Shown here one piece after another: positions 51,201 to 60,029 of a stretch of DNA of 64,000 nucleotides. The position numbers and the translations under genes were made by a program. Below the pieces are notes generated by a model. It had not been told where the DNA came from and searched no databases. It saw only the letters and a list, made by a program, of their open reading frames with translations. Source of the stretch: Saccharomyces paradoxus (taxonomy: Eukaryota; Ascomycota; Saccharomycetes; Saccharomycetales; Saccharomycetaceae). Position 1 is the stretch's first letter. Each line of letters starts with the position of its first letter. Where the stretch lies: NCBI RefSeq assembly GCF_002079055.1, contig NC_047496.1, positions 248,001 to 312,000 on the forward strand, written 5' to 3'.

Positions 51201-51934
51201 TGATTGATGACATCATTCAATTCTCGATCATACAAAGTGAACTGATAAATCTTTCTATTGCGTTCCAACTCGTTGTATTTCTCCAATTCTTTACGTTCCT
51301 GCTCCATTTCACCCAGTTTTGAATTTAATTCATCCATTTCCTTGCTAATTTGAATCTTTTTCTGCTCTGTTTCCTCCATTTTTTTCAATGAAGCTTTCAA
51401 TTTGACTTCGAACGACTTAGCTCCTACAACATCTTCCAGTAACTGCAATCTCTCTTTATCCTTAGCATTAGTTAAGGCAACTATTTTACCTTGTGGCACT
51501 ATATTATAAGGATTATTCATTGAAAAACCAGCGGTTTCCAACATTCTGACAATGTCTCCCTTAGTCACGTTTCTGTCATTTAATTGATAGTCATCCTTCT
51601 TCAGTCCTACTGTTCTTCTAATCGTCACTTCGTCATCCTCTCTCGAAAGCACACCGGAGGGCAATATCATAGAATGATCTGGATCATGGAACACAATCTC
51701 AACCGAGGCACTCATCACTGAACCACCAGATCCTTGGTGGATAAGCCCTTGCCTCTCTTCCCTCTTAAGATTGGAGTAATCGTCACTAAGAACAAACCTG
51801 ATAGCGGCGAAGAAGTTCGATTTACCTGAACCATTGGACCCTATGATAACATTCTGATGCGGCGAGAAATTATCAATAATGGTTTCGTTCCTATAGGTTT
51901 TAAAACCCTTAATCACTACCCTTTTGATATACAT
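48242..51934 (-). CDS. SMC3: SMC3, cohesin ATPase subunit
   Basis: 1230 residues, full length. Smc3 forms the cohesin ring with Smc1 and Scc1. Walker A GSNGSGKS is at 32-39 (K38). The acetylation pair K112-K113, modified by Eco1 to lock cohesion, is present (GLKKDDYQ). Long coiled coils (about 170-500 and 680-1030) flank the hinge (about 510-670). The signature LSGGQ is at 1126-1130, and Walker B FDEID has catalytic E1155. An acidic insertion precedes the signature (VDVDMDADSNEGE). All essential residues are intact. The start opens MYIKRVVIKGFKTYR, the conserved SMC N-terminus. Divergent from JEM1 over 332 bp containing an MCB element. Confidence 0.98.
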   Translation of the reverse strand: MYIKRVVIKGFKTYRNETIIDNFSPHQNVIIGSNGSGKSNFFAAIRFVLSDDYSNLKREERQGLIHQGSGGSVMSASVEIVFHDPDHSMILPSGVLSREDDEVTIRRTVGLKKDDYQLNDRNVTKGDIVRMLETAGFSMNNPYNIVPQGKIVALTNAKDKERLQLLEDVVGAKSFEVKLKASLKKMEETEQKKIQISKEMDELNSKLGEMEQERKELEKYNELERNRKIYQFTLYDRELNDVINQMERLDGDYNNTVYSSEQYIQELDKREDMIEQVSKNLSSIQASLKIKNATDLQQAKLRESEISQNLTNVNVKIKDVQHQIESNGEQRNLDSATLEKIKSIIQQRKQKLSKILPRYQELTKEEAMYKLKLASLQQKQRDLILKKGEYARFKSKEERNTWIHSEIEELKSSIQNLNELGSQLQMDRTSLKKKYSNIDEEIEELIDSINGPDIKGQLEDFDSELTSLKQKLGESLDTRKELWRKEQKLQTVLETLLSDVNQNQRNVNETMSRSLANGIINVKEITEKLKISPESVFGTLGELIKVNDKYKACAEVIGGNSLFHIVVDTEETATLIMNELYRMKGGRVTFIPLNRLSLDSDVKFPSNTTTQIQFTPLIKKIKYEPRFEKAVKHVFGKTIVVKDLGQGLKLAKKHKLNAITLDGDRADKRGVLTGGYLDQHKRTRLDSLKNLNESRSKHKKILEELEFVRNELNDIDAKIDQVNGNIRRVSNDRESVLTNIEIHRTSLNTKKNEKLILEESLNSIVLKLEKQNTNLTFAQEKLNTFENDLLQEFDSELSIEEKEKLLSLTKEISAAHNKLNITSDALEGITTTIDSLNAELESRLIPQENDLEAKMSEIGDAFILGLQDELKELQLEKESVEKQHESAVLELSNVQREIESLLAEETNNKKLLEKANNQQRLLLKKLDNFQKSVEKTMIKKTTLVTRREELQQRIREIGLLPEDALVNDFSDITSDQLLQKLNDMNTEISGLSNVNKRAFENFKKFNERRKDLSERASELDESKDSIQDLIVKLKQQKVNAVDSTFQKVSENFEAVFERLVPRGTAKLIIHRSSDNANDQGENVDVDMDADSNEGESGKDGEIMYTGVSISVSFNSKQNEQLHVEQLSGGQKTVCAIALILAIQMVDPASFYLFDEIDAALDKQYRTAVATLLKELSKNAQFICTTFRTDMLQVADKFFRVKYENKISTVIEVNREEAIGFIRGSNKFAEV

Positions 51935-52266
51935 TGCAGACGTGAACTATTTCCGTTACTCCAGTGAGCCCTTTTGTAGAAAAGATTGTGAAACTACGTG
52001 AAGATGAGATTGAGAACTCATCTTTAATGAGTTTAGTCTTTCCTTTACGCGTCGCGTCTTTTTCTTAATCTTGAAACTTTTTTTCTGTGGGTTCCTAACA
52101 ATGAAATGTGACAGGTGTACACATTGATGGCAGGCAGAAAGAGAGCCAAACTGCATATAAGTTGTTCCAAGTGAAAGAATTTAATTGCAAAAGAGGCCCA
52201 GCAAGTTCCGTTCACTGTTGGTTTGGTGTACTATTAAGCCTGGTCTGAACGTCTACGAAGCAAAGT
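51935..52266. promoter_or_regulatory. SMC3/JEM1 divergent intergenic region
   Basis: 332 bp shared by two promoters. It contains an MCB element at 52047-52052 with an overlapping second near-copy, and T-rich flanks. No clear unfolded-protein-response element was found on the JEM1 side. Confidence 0.55.
52047..52052 (+). promoter_or_regulatory. MCB element (MBF) before SMC3
   Basis: ACGCGT is the exact MluI cell-cycle box, followed at once by CGCGT, giving a near-tandem pair. It lies 113 bp from the SMC3 ATG and 215 bp from JEM1. Cohesin genes peak in late G1, so MBF control of SMC3 is the likely role. Confidence 0.65.
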
Positions 52267-54204
52267 ATGATACTGATTACAGGATACTGTCTTTTAGTGT
52301 ATAGCGTTATTTTGCCAGTATTGATATCGGCCTCTAAATCATGTGATTTGGTTGGGTTACAACGGTTGAACAAGAATTTAAAAGTTGGCACTGAATCCTT
52401 GACAAAATATCAATGGATCGCTGGGCAGTTGGAACGAAATTGCATGGCTGCGGAACCAGGAAGTGAAGATATGTCAGATGTCATTCAACTGGCTAATCAA
52501 ATATACTACAAAATTGGGCTGATCCAATTGTCCAGCGATCAACATCTAAGGGCTATTGGTATATTTGAAAAAATCATTTCCAATGGAACTTACAAAGATT
52601 CTTTTGGGAAACTAGCCGAAAAGAGATTGCAAGAGCTATATATCGATTTTGGTATGTGGGATAAAGTGCACCAGAAGGATGAACAGTATGCAAAGTATTT
52701 GTCTTTGAATGGAACCATCGGAAAGAAAATATTATCCAAAGATATTTCTGTGGAGGAGGATATTTCTGAGCTACTACGCATAACACCGTACGATGTTAAC
52801 GTACTCTCCACCCACATTGATGTTCTTTTTCACAAATTAGCTGAAGAGATTGACGTTTCATTAGCGGCAGCTATCATTTTGGATTACGAAACAATCCTCG
52901 ACAAGCATTTGGCTAGCTTAAGCCTAGAAACAAGACTTTCGATTCATTATGTCATATCTGTTTTACAAACCTTTGTACTTAACTCAGATGCGTCCTTTAA
53001 TCTAAGAAAGTGTCTTTCCATTGATATGGACTATGATAAATGTAAAAAACTAAGTCTGACTATTTCTAAATTAAATAAGGTGAATCCAACAAAAAGACAG
53101 ATCCTAGATCCGGCAATGTATGCTTTCGAGAGCAAAGGATTCGGAAATTGGGATAGGGCTATAGATTTTTATTTGAAGGATAAGAAGCCATTTATTGCGC
53201 CAGTGAAAATTCTTAACAAGGATATAACCTTTAAAAACAATTATCTCTTTCTAGAGGAGATTATCAAACAATTGATACAAGATGTTCAACTGTCGAGGCC
53301 TTTAGCAACAAATCTATTTGAGGAACCCTCAAAAACCGATGGCTTTGACAAACCGAAATCATTCTATCATACTGATTATCTAGTATATATTGACTCCACT
53401 CTTTGTCAGGCTTCTAGCATGAGTCCTGATGTCAAGAGAACTAAATTGGCTGCACCATTCTGTAAAAAGAGTTTAAAACATTCACTAACACTGGAAACAT
53501 GGAAGCATTATCAGGAGGCCAAATCTGAGCAAAGACGTTTACCTGAAACAATATTGGACGAGGTGTGGAACTCCAATCCTCATTTACTGATGTACATGAT
53601 AAACTCAATCCTCAACAAAAGTAGGTCTAAACCTCACTCTCAGTCCAAAAAGCAATTATATGACCAGATAAACAAATTTTTCCAAGATAACGGGCTCCAA
53701 GAGTCAACCAATCCATACGTGATAAAGAACTTCCGGTTGTTGCAAAAACAGTTACAAACTTATAAAGAACAGAAGCATCGGAATTTTAATCAGCAACATT
53801 TCCGACATCAACAGCAACAACAGCAACAACAACATCATCAAGCACCCCCACAGGGGTCTAACTACGACTCAAAAAAGGACTATTATAAAATTCTTGGAGT
53901 ACCACCTAGTGCTACTTCGAAAGAAATAAGAAAAGCATATTTAAATTTAACCAAAAAATACCATCCAGATAAGATAAAAGCAAACAATAATGACAAAAAA
54001 GAATCAATTCACGAAACCATGTCACAAATCAATGAAGCGTACGAAACATTAAGCGATGACGATAAAAGAAAGGAATATGATCTCGCCAGATCTAACCCCC
54101 GCCGCAGCACTTATGCTCAGGGACCTAGGCCAAACAATATGTTCAAAAACCCAGGAAATGGCTTCCCATTTGGAAATAGTTTTAAAATGAATTTTGGGTT
54201 CTGA
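52267..54204 (+). CDS. JEM1: JEM1, ER-lumen J-domain co-chaperone
   Basis: 645 residues, as in S. cerevisiae. Jem1 is a DnaJ-like partner of Kar2/BiP in the ER lumen; with Scj1 it acts in ER-associated degradation, and it is needed for nuclear fusion in mating. A hydrophobic N-terminal signal is at about residues 1-22 ([20 protein letters not shown]). The middle is helical and probably TPR-like. A Gln/His-rich run ([13 protein letters not shown]) precedes the J-domain, which runs from DYYKILGV (D538) through the essential HPD motif at 566-568 to about residue 605. The C-terminus is Gly/Phe/Asn-rich ([15 protein letters not shown]), as in type II J-proteins. Converges with PSF2 over 118 bp. 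Confidence 0.96.
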   Translation: MILITGYCLLVYSVILPVLISASKSCDLVGLQRLNKNLKVGTESLTKYQWIAGQLERNCMAAEPGSEDMSDVIQLANQIYYKIGLIQLSSDQHLRAIGIFEKIISNGTYKDSFGKLAEKRLQELYIDFGMWDKVHQKDEQYAKYLSLNGTIGKKILSKDISVEEDISELLRITPYDVNVLSTHIDVLFHKLAEEIDVSLAAAIILDYETILDKHLASLSLETRLSIHYVISVLQTFVLNSDASFNLRKCLSIDMDYDKCKKLSLTISKLNKVNPTKRQILDPAMYAFESKGFGNWDRAIDFYLKDKKPFIAPVKILNKDITFKNNYLFLEEIIKQLIQDVQLSRPLATNLFEEPSKTDGFDKPKSFYHTDYLVYIDSTLCQASSMSPDVKRTKLAAPFCKKSLKHSLTLETWKHYQEAKSEQRRLPETILDEVWNSNPHLLMYMINSILNKSRSKPHSQSKKQLYDQINKFFQDNGLQESTNPYVIKNFRLLQKQLQTYKEQKHRNFNQQHFRHQQQQQQQQHHQAPPQGSNYDSKKDYYKILGVPPSATSKEIRKAYLNLTKKYHPDKIKANNNDKKESIHETMSQINEAYETLSDDDKRKEYDLARSNPRRSTYAQGPRPNNMFKNPGNGFPFGNSFKMNFGF

Positions 54205-54246
54205 TGAGACACATTTTATGCGCATTAAACAGGATACCACGACAAG

Positions 54247-54274
<28 letters not shown>
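54247..54274 (+). repeat. (TA)14 microsatellite
   Basis: Fourteen uninterrupted TA dinucleotides within the 118-bp convergent gap of JEM1 and PSF2. TA repeats act as efficiency elements for 3'-end formation on both strands, so a bidirectional terminator role is plausible. Confidence 0.9.
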
Positions 54275-54278
<4 letters not shown>

Positions 54279-54322
54279 TGCAACCAATTGAAAGTCTAAT
54301 TATTGCAGAGCCAGCGCTCTTT

Positions 54323-54964
54323 TCAAATATTGAATTCTTCTTCCTCAATTTCAGTACCAACAGTAAGAGATGCTGAGTGAATTTCTCGCAGTTTATCCAT
54401 GATTTCTGTAATGAACGGCCTCAACTCATTGATTTCTAATAGACTTAGATTATCTAACTGTAAATGAGACTCGTTCAGATATTTGAGACCTTTCAACACT
54501 TTGATCTGCCTTATTTCCCTTAAATCTTGTATTTTACCACGTAGTTCGTGAATAGGGTCATGGAAGTCATCCTTAGCTTTATTGAAAAGTATACGTGCCA
54601 ATACAAGCCAGTTCCACGGTAACTCACTAAACCTGTCCGGATGGGTCTTCTCATACTGTATTTTTCTATCGAGCTCTTTCGTTGTCAACCACTGTGGTGC
54701 TATAATACTGCACTTGGATTGTTGTTTCAGTAAAAGAGCGATCCAAAGGACCACTTCTGTAGAACGCATAGCGACCATATTGTTTAAGGCTTTGTCATCC
54801 GTAGTGATAAGTTGCCAGCGGGTGTGGTTCCCAGCTCCTCTATCATCCCCACGAATTTTTTGGCGTGTCGTTATTCTGGGAAAAATCTTTATTGGCTCAT
54901 TTTCTACAATGAACTGTATCTCTTCTGGCGAGAAAGTCTGCTGCAAATGTGCTGGTAATGACAT
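54323..54964 (-). CDS. PSF2: PSF2, GINS complex subunit
   Basis: 213 residues, the same as in S. cerevisiae. Psf2 with Sld5, Psf1 and Psf3 forms GINS, the part of the CMG replicative helicase that joins Cdc45 and Mcm2-7. The N-terminal beta-rich part (LPAHLQQTFSPEEIQFIVENEPIKIFPR) and the following helical domain (WNWLVLARILFNKAKDDFHD, then IRQIKVLKGLKYL) match the family. The acidic C-terminus (GTEIEEEEFNI) is short. Start ATG at 54964 opens MSLPAHLQQTFS. Divergent from ARG2 over 270 bp. Confidence 0.96.
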   Translation of the reverse strand: MSLPAHLQQTFSPEEIQFIVENEPIKIFPRITTRQKIRGDDRGAGNHTRWQLITTDDKALNNMVAMRSTEVVLWIALLLKQQSKCSIIAPQWLTTKELDRKIQYEKTHPDRFSELPWNWLVLARILFNKAKDDFHDPIHELRGKIQDLREIRQIKVLKGLKYLNESHLQLDNLSLLEINELRPFITEIMDKLREIHSASLTVGTEIEEEEFNI

Positions 54965-55119
54965 CGTCTATAAAATTAGCCTTATTTCAGCTCAGACCGT
55001 CAACTATATGTTACATGAAACTCTTTTTTGTTTACCATTTCATGCTTACGTTTTGGGCGATCGATTTTTTATTAAAATGAAAATATCACAAGAAATTTCA
55101 CGCTAGAGAAAAAAAGGCT

Positions 55120-55126
55120 TTAGTCA
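55120..55126 (-). promoter_or_regulatory. Possible Gcn4 half-consensus before ARG2
   Basis: TTAGTCA, read on the minus strand as TGACTAA, differs by one base from the Gcn4 site TGACTCA. It lies 108 bp before the ARG2 ATG. No perfect TGACTCA was found in the 270-bp PSF2/ARG2 gap, so the assignment is weak. Confidence 0.3.
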
Positions 55127-55234
55127 TCACTCATCTTACAGTACAGTCATAAAGCACATTCGACAAAAATTGTAAAATTTAACACATTTAAGGCTAGGGC
55201 TGTCAATATAAGGCACTAGTTGGTCACTTTCATC

Positions 55235-56947
55235 ATGTGGAAGAGGATATTTGCGCATGGACTCAAGTATGATCAACCCAATGCATCTTCAAAAAACTTA
55301 ATCCTGTCCGTTTTGAATACAACCGCTACAAAACGAGAGGCTAAGGATTACCTCTCAAAATACACAAATGGTAGCCAGGAGCATAATTATTGTTTGTTTT
55401 TTATTAGAGACCTGCATAAAATCGCGCCTGCAATTTTGTCCCAGTTTTCAAGTGTCTTAAAGAGACTGGGAATGCTGGGTTTGCGGCCCATGTTCGTAAT
55501 CCCACCGTCACCATCCCATGTAAATATACAGGCGGAGTTACTTGATAGTATCGTTACAGAGGCTGATTTAAGGCCGCTTCACCTCAAGGAAGGCCTGACT
55601 AAATCCCGTACTGGGTTATATCATTCTGCTTTCTCGCAACAGAGCCGTTTCTTTAATACTGGAAATTCAAATTTCATACCAATTGTCAAACCTTACGTGT
55701 ATAATGAAGAGACGGCGTCCGAATTTATGACAAAAGATGTGGTGAAATTCATGGATTGCTTATGCCAAGGGGATATTCCACACATTGACAAATTCTTTAT
55801 TCTAAATAAAACCGGAGGTATACCCTCAGGGGAAAGAAATGATAACGCTCATGTATTTATTAATCTTTCTCAAGAACTCAATCATTTATCCTCATCATTA
55901 TCTCACAATATAAGCACTCTGAGCAAGCGAGAGCCACGCTCACAAAACCTGTTACACAGGATGGAGGTGTATGTTAAAAAAGATGAAATATCTTCTCTAG
56001 AGTGCGAGTATCATGATCACTTAGAAGACCTGTTACTAATGGACACAGTTTTATCAAATCTAGCACCTACAGCAACGGGACTGATTACAACTATCAAAGC
56101 CGCTGCATTATCTTCAGATAGGAAAAATCCATTAGTATATAATCTACTAACAGACCGATCGTTAATTTCTTCGTCTTTACCAAGGTTTAAAAAAAAGGGC
56201 AGCGAGAGGGACTCAACAGGGAACCTACTTGATGACCACGCATGGTATGAGCTGCCTTCCCAGCCGGTAAACGCAACTACTTCTAACTCAGATGCTGTTT
56301 TAGTAACAACTGTTCTTAAAAAGGGTGTTCATATAAAAACCTATGATTATAAGACGTTGACTCAATTCAACTCAGTTGGGCTTCCAAGGGAGTTCCACGT
56401 ACCTGAGACAGGAGAAAATTTCTCCGGAAATGTCCCAAAACTAGATATTAGTAAATTTAAGTCAATCATCGATCAAAGCTTCAAAAGATCTCTGGATTTA
56501 CGTGACTACTTAAATAGGATTAATGGGAAGATAGCAACAATCATTGTTATAGGTGATTATGAAGGTATTGCGATTTTGACGTATGAAGGTTCAAAAGAAA
56601 ACCCTTTCGTTTATCTGGATAAGTTTGCTGTTTTACCACATTTAAAGGGCTCTTTGGGTATATCTGATATAATCTTCAATTTAATGTTTAAAAAATTTCC
56701 TAACGAGATACTCTGGAGAAGCAGGAAAGACAATGTGGTGAACAAGTGGTACTTTCAACGTAGCGTTGCCGTGCTGGATTTGTCGATCGACCTGAATCCC
56801 GAACACAGTGATAAAAAGCAAAGCCAATTTAAGTTATTTTATTACGGTAACCCTCAATACGCTAAGAAAACTCTACGTGACAAGACACGTTTAAGAGAAT
56901 TCATGAAATCCGTCAGGGACATCAAGCCGAGTTGGGAAAATGAATAA
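55235..56947 (+). CDS. ARG2: ARG2, N-acetylglutamate synthase
   Basis: 570 residues from the ATG at 55235 (574 in S. cerevisiae as I recall). Arg2 makes N-acetylglutamate from acetyl-CoA and glutamate in mitochondria, the first step of arginine synthesis. It works in a complex with the Arg5,6 kinase/reductase and is feedback-inhibited by arginine. The N-terminus MWKRIFAHGLKYDQPN is basic and suits a mitochondrial presequence. A degenerate amino-acid-kinase region occupies the middle. A C-terminal NAT/GNAT domain follows, with YLDKFAVLPHLKGSLGISDIIF and WRSRKDNVVNKWYFQRSVAV. The frame is open a few codons upstream but without an ATG. The chain stops at SWENE, four residues short of the S288C end (which adds KNIS). 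Confidence 0.95.
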   Translation: MWKRIFAHGLKYDQPNASSKNLILSVLNTTATKREAKDYLSKYTNGSQEHNYCLFFIRDLHKIAPAILSQFSSVLKRLGMLGLRPMFVIPPSPSHVNIQAELLDSIVTEADLRPLHLKEGLTKSRTGLYHSAFSQQSRFFNTGNSNFIPIVKPYVYNEETASEFMTKDVVKFMDCLCQGDIPHIDKFFILNKTGGIPSGERNDNAHVFINLSQELNHLSSSLSHNISTLSKREPRSQNLLHRMEVYVKKDEISSLECEYHDHLEDLLLMDTVLSNLAPTATGLITTIKAAALSSDRKNPLVYNLLTDRSLISSSLPRFKKKGSERDSTGNLLDDHAWYELPSQPVNATTSNSDAVLVTTVLKKGVHIKTYDYKTLTQFNSVGLPREFHVPETGENFSGNVPKLDISKFKSIIDQSFKRSLDLRDYLNRINGKIATIIVIGDYEGIAILTYEGSKENPFVYLDKFAVLPHLKGSLGISDIIFNLMFKKFPNEILWRSRKDNVVNKWYFQRSVAVLDLSIDLNPEHSDKKQSQFKLFYYGNPQYAKKTLRDKTRLREFMKSVRDIKPSWENE

Positions 56948-57021
56948 GATACGCCATGAAGGAATAGCGAGTACATCCTCTCCTTGACTTTTAATTTTTC
57001 ATCTTCAGGCCTAAGAGTATG

Positions 57022-57037
57022 TATATATATATATATA
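57022..57037 (+). repeat. (TA)8 repeat after ARG2
   Basis: Eight TA dinucleotides in the 137-bp convergent gap of ARG2 and YJL070C, 75 bp after the ARG2 stop. Probably a polyadenylation efficiency element. Confidence 0.7.
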
Positions 57038-57084
57038 AACCAGAGATCCTTTATTATGCAAAGTTGTTGCTTTTTCGCTTTTCC

Positions 57085-59745
57085 CTACCATATTGAGTTA
57101 ATTACTCCAAAGTGGTCCCGAACGAAGTTCCACTCCTGATCCAATGTCTCTCTTCTATATCTTCTTCTAATCATTGGAACATTGTGCTTTATTGAGGTGT
57201 CTTCTGCCGTATCGTACCAATTATCTATTCCACCCACATTCTCCTTAAAGTAAGAGGTCTTTTTGATTCCAACACCAATCCAGTGAGCCTTATACCAACC
57301 CTCATATCCACTAGATAGCACACTTGTTCTCGACAGCTCGCACAAATCGGTGGGGTTCAGTAAGTAAATACTAGCTGCAACACTGTATTCTTCAATGAGA
57401 GGTTCTAGCGTGTAGGAACTATTGTAAAGAATCGATTTTGATGATAACGAAATTTTCAGTCCCATTTTAAACATTTTCATGAAGGGATTTGTCTCATATG
57501 ACCTTTGTTCGCCTACGGTGATGTCTCTAGAAGGGTTAATTTTGGCTGTTGCCTGGTCCTTCAAGTAATCATGTTCTAGAAGCACGTTTTTATTCTTTAA
57601 AAAGGACGATTTTTGCGAATTCAGCAACGATACAGAAGATAAAGGTGCAGCTAGAATAGGTACTTGAAAAAGATAAAATAAATATTGAATCATTGATGCA
57701 GTATCCCAAAGCGGTTCTACCTGTAGCAGCCCACCGTTACAAAGCAGCAAGTTGCACACTAACGATTCAACCTGATCTGTAAAATATAAATCTACTCCAA
57801 ATTGGGAAGTTCTGCTGGATAGCGGAGAACAATAATTCCTTAAAGTGATCGTATTTTGGAGACTTTGTGATCGCAGAAAATTCACTTTCGATAAATTCTT
57901 ATAAATATAATACATGTAATGCGCAACAGTCGGATTATCACCCTGTGCGGTCCAAAACTTTGGCTTACAATTCATATCCGTAAATTCTTTCCAGTAATAT
58001 TCATCCGACTCTTTAATGACCAAATCCATAGAACACACATTTGATAAAAAAAACTGTAAGCCAATGGTATCAGTATCCACAGACGAATCTATTACCTCCT
58101 CCTTTTCCAAAGTGAACAAAGGATTAAAGATGAGATCCAAAAACTCTTGGAAATTCGAAACGACATTTTCCTTGAATAATTTGGGAAATATTCTGATAAT
58201 TTGTATATTCCAGCGGATATTATATGATACTAGCTTCCATCGTAGCAGCCATTGCGAAAATTTCTTGTACCAATCTTCACCATTGGAATAGAATTGGAAA
58301 TTAACCGATACTTGGGCCAATTGGTATTTTGATTTTTCTAGGATATGAATAACGTATTTTATGAAAATCTCTGCTAGGTACTCACCTTCAATGAAATTAT
58401 CAAACTCTAGAAATACTTTGGCTAACAGATAAAATCTCATTTCTTTACCGGCCAGCTTGGCGACTTTGTCAGGAGTTAAATGATAATCAATTAGGTAAAC
58501 ATTTCTGTACCAATCCAGGAATTCATCATCAATCAATTTCAACCCAATCGCGATGGGTTGGTCATTAGAAGAACAGCCAAACTGAAAAATATCCCTCAAC
58601 GTGAGTTTTTTTGACGTTTCTGGGTCTTGATAAACTATTCTTCCAGGTTCAAAGTTTATTTTCTCCCAAATATATTCACTTAATTGACGTTGAGAAATAC
58701 AACCGCTCAAAGACAGATCTCTGTCTACCTTGCGAGAGTTATAAAAATCTCTGTAGGGAACGTTTTTGTTGGCTAAAATTTCTTTCTTAGAGTTTAGATA
58801 CTGAAACAGTTCGAATTTATCCAATAAATAAGATAGTCGCTTGCGTGAAACCTCATTGAATTTATGAGATTGAATTAATTCTATGATGTATGCAAAATCA
58901 TCTCTAAATTCTTGAAACGTAGGTACATCCGTTAAATACTCTTCCTCCAGTGACTCCTCCTTACTATAATGAGGTGAAAGTGGATTTTGCGTATCCTCTT
59001 GATTACTTAACTGGAAAATGTATTTTTTTTTGTAATCCTCTAAATCAAAATACTCACCGGTGTATGGTACTTTCATCTTGCCTTTTCCCTTCAAATTAGA
59101 GCTCGTGTAGTAATAGTGATCGGTAAAGTAACTTGGATAATAGTAACCGTGACGATGAGGTGTAGCGGCTCCCGTCCCAGTACCGTCACCATCGTCATTT
59201 AAGTCAGAATCAGAGAGATCTTGGAATCGCTTATCATCTTCAAATCTCCAAAACTTAGGTAGTGGCTTTGGATATAAAAACCACTTTTCAGTGTCATTCT
59301 TTATGTTCGAAACCCCATCTTGCTTGGAGGCAGCAATGTACCTTTTTCTCATTTGAGAAACTAATTCAAACGGATTAACGAAAAGGTCTTTGGTCTCTTC
59401 ATCCATTTTCAAATTTGAGGGTGCGTATGATGAGACAAAGCTGTCACTTTCACTATTTTCATAATGATGGGAAATTGAAGGAACTGGATCAATTTTGTTT
59501 TCTTCATCCTCAAGCTCGAAAAACATCGGTGAACCTAAAACCATTTGCCTGTCGAAGGCCGTACGCAAAGAAATCATATCCATATCATCGACTGATATAT
59601 CCTTTTGTTTCAAAACGAATGAGGGAATATTGCCGTCATTCTCTGACAAGGCCTCGACTTTCTTATTCTTCGTCTCATTAGGCTTAGTAATGGAATTTTG
59701 ATATTCGTCAAAGAGTAACGAGGGCCTTCTCTCTACCGCCTGCAT
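57085..59745 (-). CDS. YJL070C, AMP-deaminase-like protein lacking catalytic residues
   Basis: 886 residues (888 in S. cerevisiae). The C-terminal two-thirds align by eye with AMP deaminase Amd1: YTLEPLIEEYSVAASIY and CELSRTSVLSSGYEGWYKAHWIG are nearly the Amd1 sequence. The catalytic site is not conserved. Where Amd1 has KVDTHVHHS, this protein has KVDRDLSLS (339-347), so both histidines of the metal-binding HxH motif are replaced. Where Amd1 has SLSTDDP, it has SLSSKSI (766-772), removing the catalytic and metal-binding aspartates. It is therefore probably not a deaminase; a structural or regulatory role is possible. The N-terminal 200 residues are variable and acidic. A paralogue, YBR284W, exists in S. 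cerevisiae. Function unknown. Confidence 0.93.
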   Translation of the reverse strand: MQAVERRPSLLFDEYQNSITKPNETKNKKVEALSENDGNIPSFVLKQKDISVDDMDMISLRTAFDRQMVLGSPMFFELEDEENKIDPVPSISHHYENSESDSFVSSYAPSNLKMDEETKDLFVNPFELVSQMRKRYIAASKQDGVSNIKNDTEKWFLYPKPLPKFWRFEDDKRFQDLSDSDLNDDGDGTGTGAATPHRHGYYYPSYFTDHYYYTSSNLKGKGKMKVPYTGEYFDLEDYKKKYIFQLSNQEDTQNPLSPHYSKEESLEEEYLTDVPTFQEFRDDFAYIIELIQSHKFNEVSRKRLSYLLDKFELFQYLNSKKEILANKNVPYRDFYNSRKVDRDLSLSGCISQRQLSEYIWEKINFEPGRIVYQDPETSKKLTLRDIFQFGCSSNDQPIAIGLKLIDDEFLDWYRNVYLIDYHLTPDKVAKLAGKEMRFYLLAKVFLEFDNFIEGEYLAEIFIKYVIHILEKSKYQLAQVSVNFQFYSNGEDWYKKFSQWLLRWKLVSYNIRWNIQIIRIFPKLFKENVVSNFQEFLDLIFNPLFTLEKEEVIDSSVDTDTIGLQFFLSNVCSMDLVIKESDEYYWKEFTDMNCKPKFWTAQGDNPTVAHYMYYIYKNLSKVNFLRSQSLQNTITLRNYCSPLSSRTSQFGVDLYFTDQVESLVCNLLLCNGGLLQVEPLWDTASMIQYLFYLFQVPILAAPLSSVSLLNSQKSSFLKNKNVLLEHDYLKDQATAKINPSRDITVGEQRSYETNPFMKMFKMGLKISLSSKSILYNSSYTLEPLIEEYSVAASIYLLNPTDLCELSRTSVLSSGYEGWYKAHWIGVGIKKTSYFKENVGGIDNWYDTAEDTSIKHNVPMIRRRYRRETLDQEWNFVRDHFGVINSIW

Positions 59746-60029
59746 AATTCCCAGAGAGGTGACGAAGTAAAGTGAGATCTGGAGAATTCTTAGAAAAGAT
59801 ATTGAGAAGATATTTTAACTATATTCTTTGAACTTAATGTCCCCTTTTTTTTTTTCGATAATTAAATTTCTCGGACAGTTTTTCACCTTTGGCTGTGAAA
59901 TGACAGCAAAAGAAAATGTGAATAGCATCGGGTTTTAACCGCAAATTTCCTAGCAATTTTTTCACAGTAATATTTTGTGTATGTATTTATACATTGCTTT
60001 TAATATTTACTTTGTCTATAAATGGTAAA

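Noticed and set aside
54582-55106. 174-codon plus frame antisense to PSF2
   Set aside because: Starts with TTG and covers PSF2 and its promoter; no recognisable domain.
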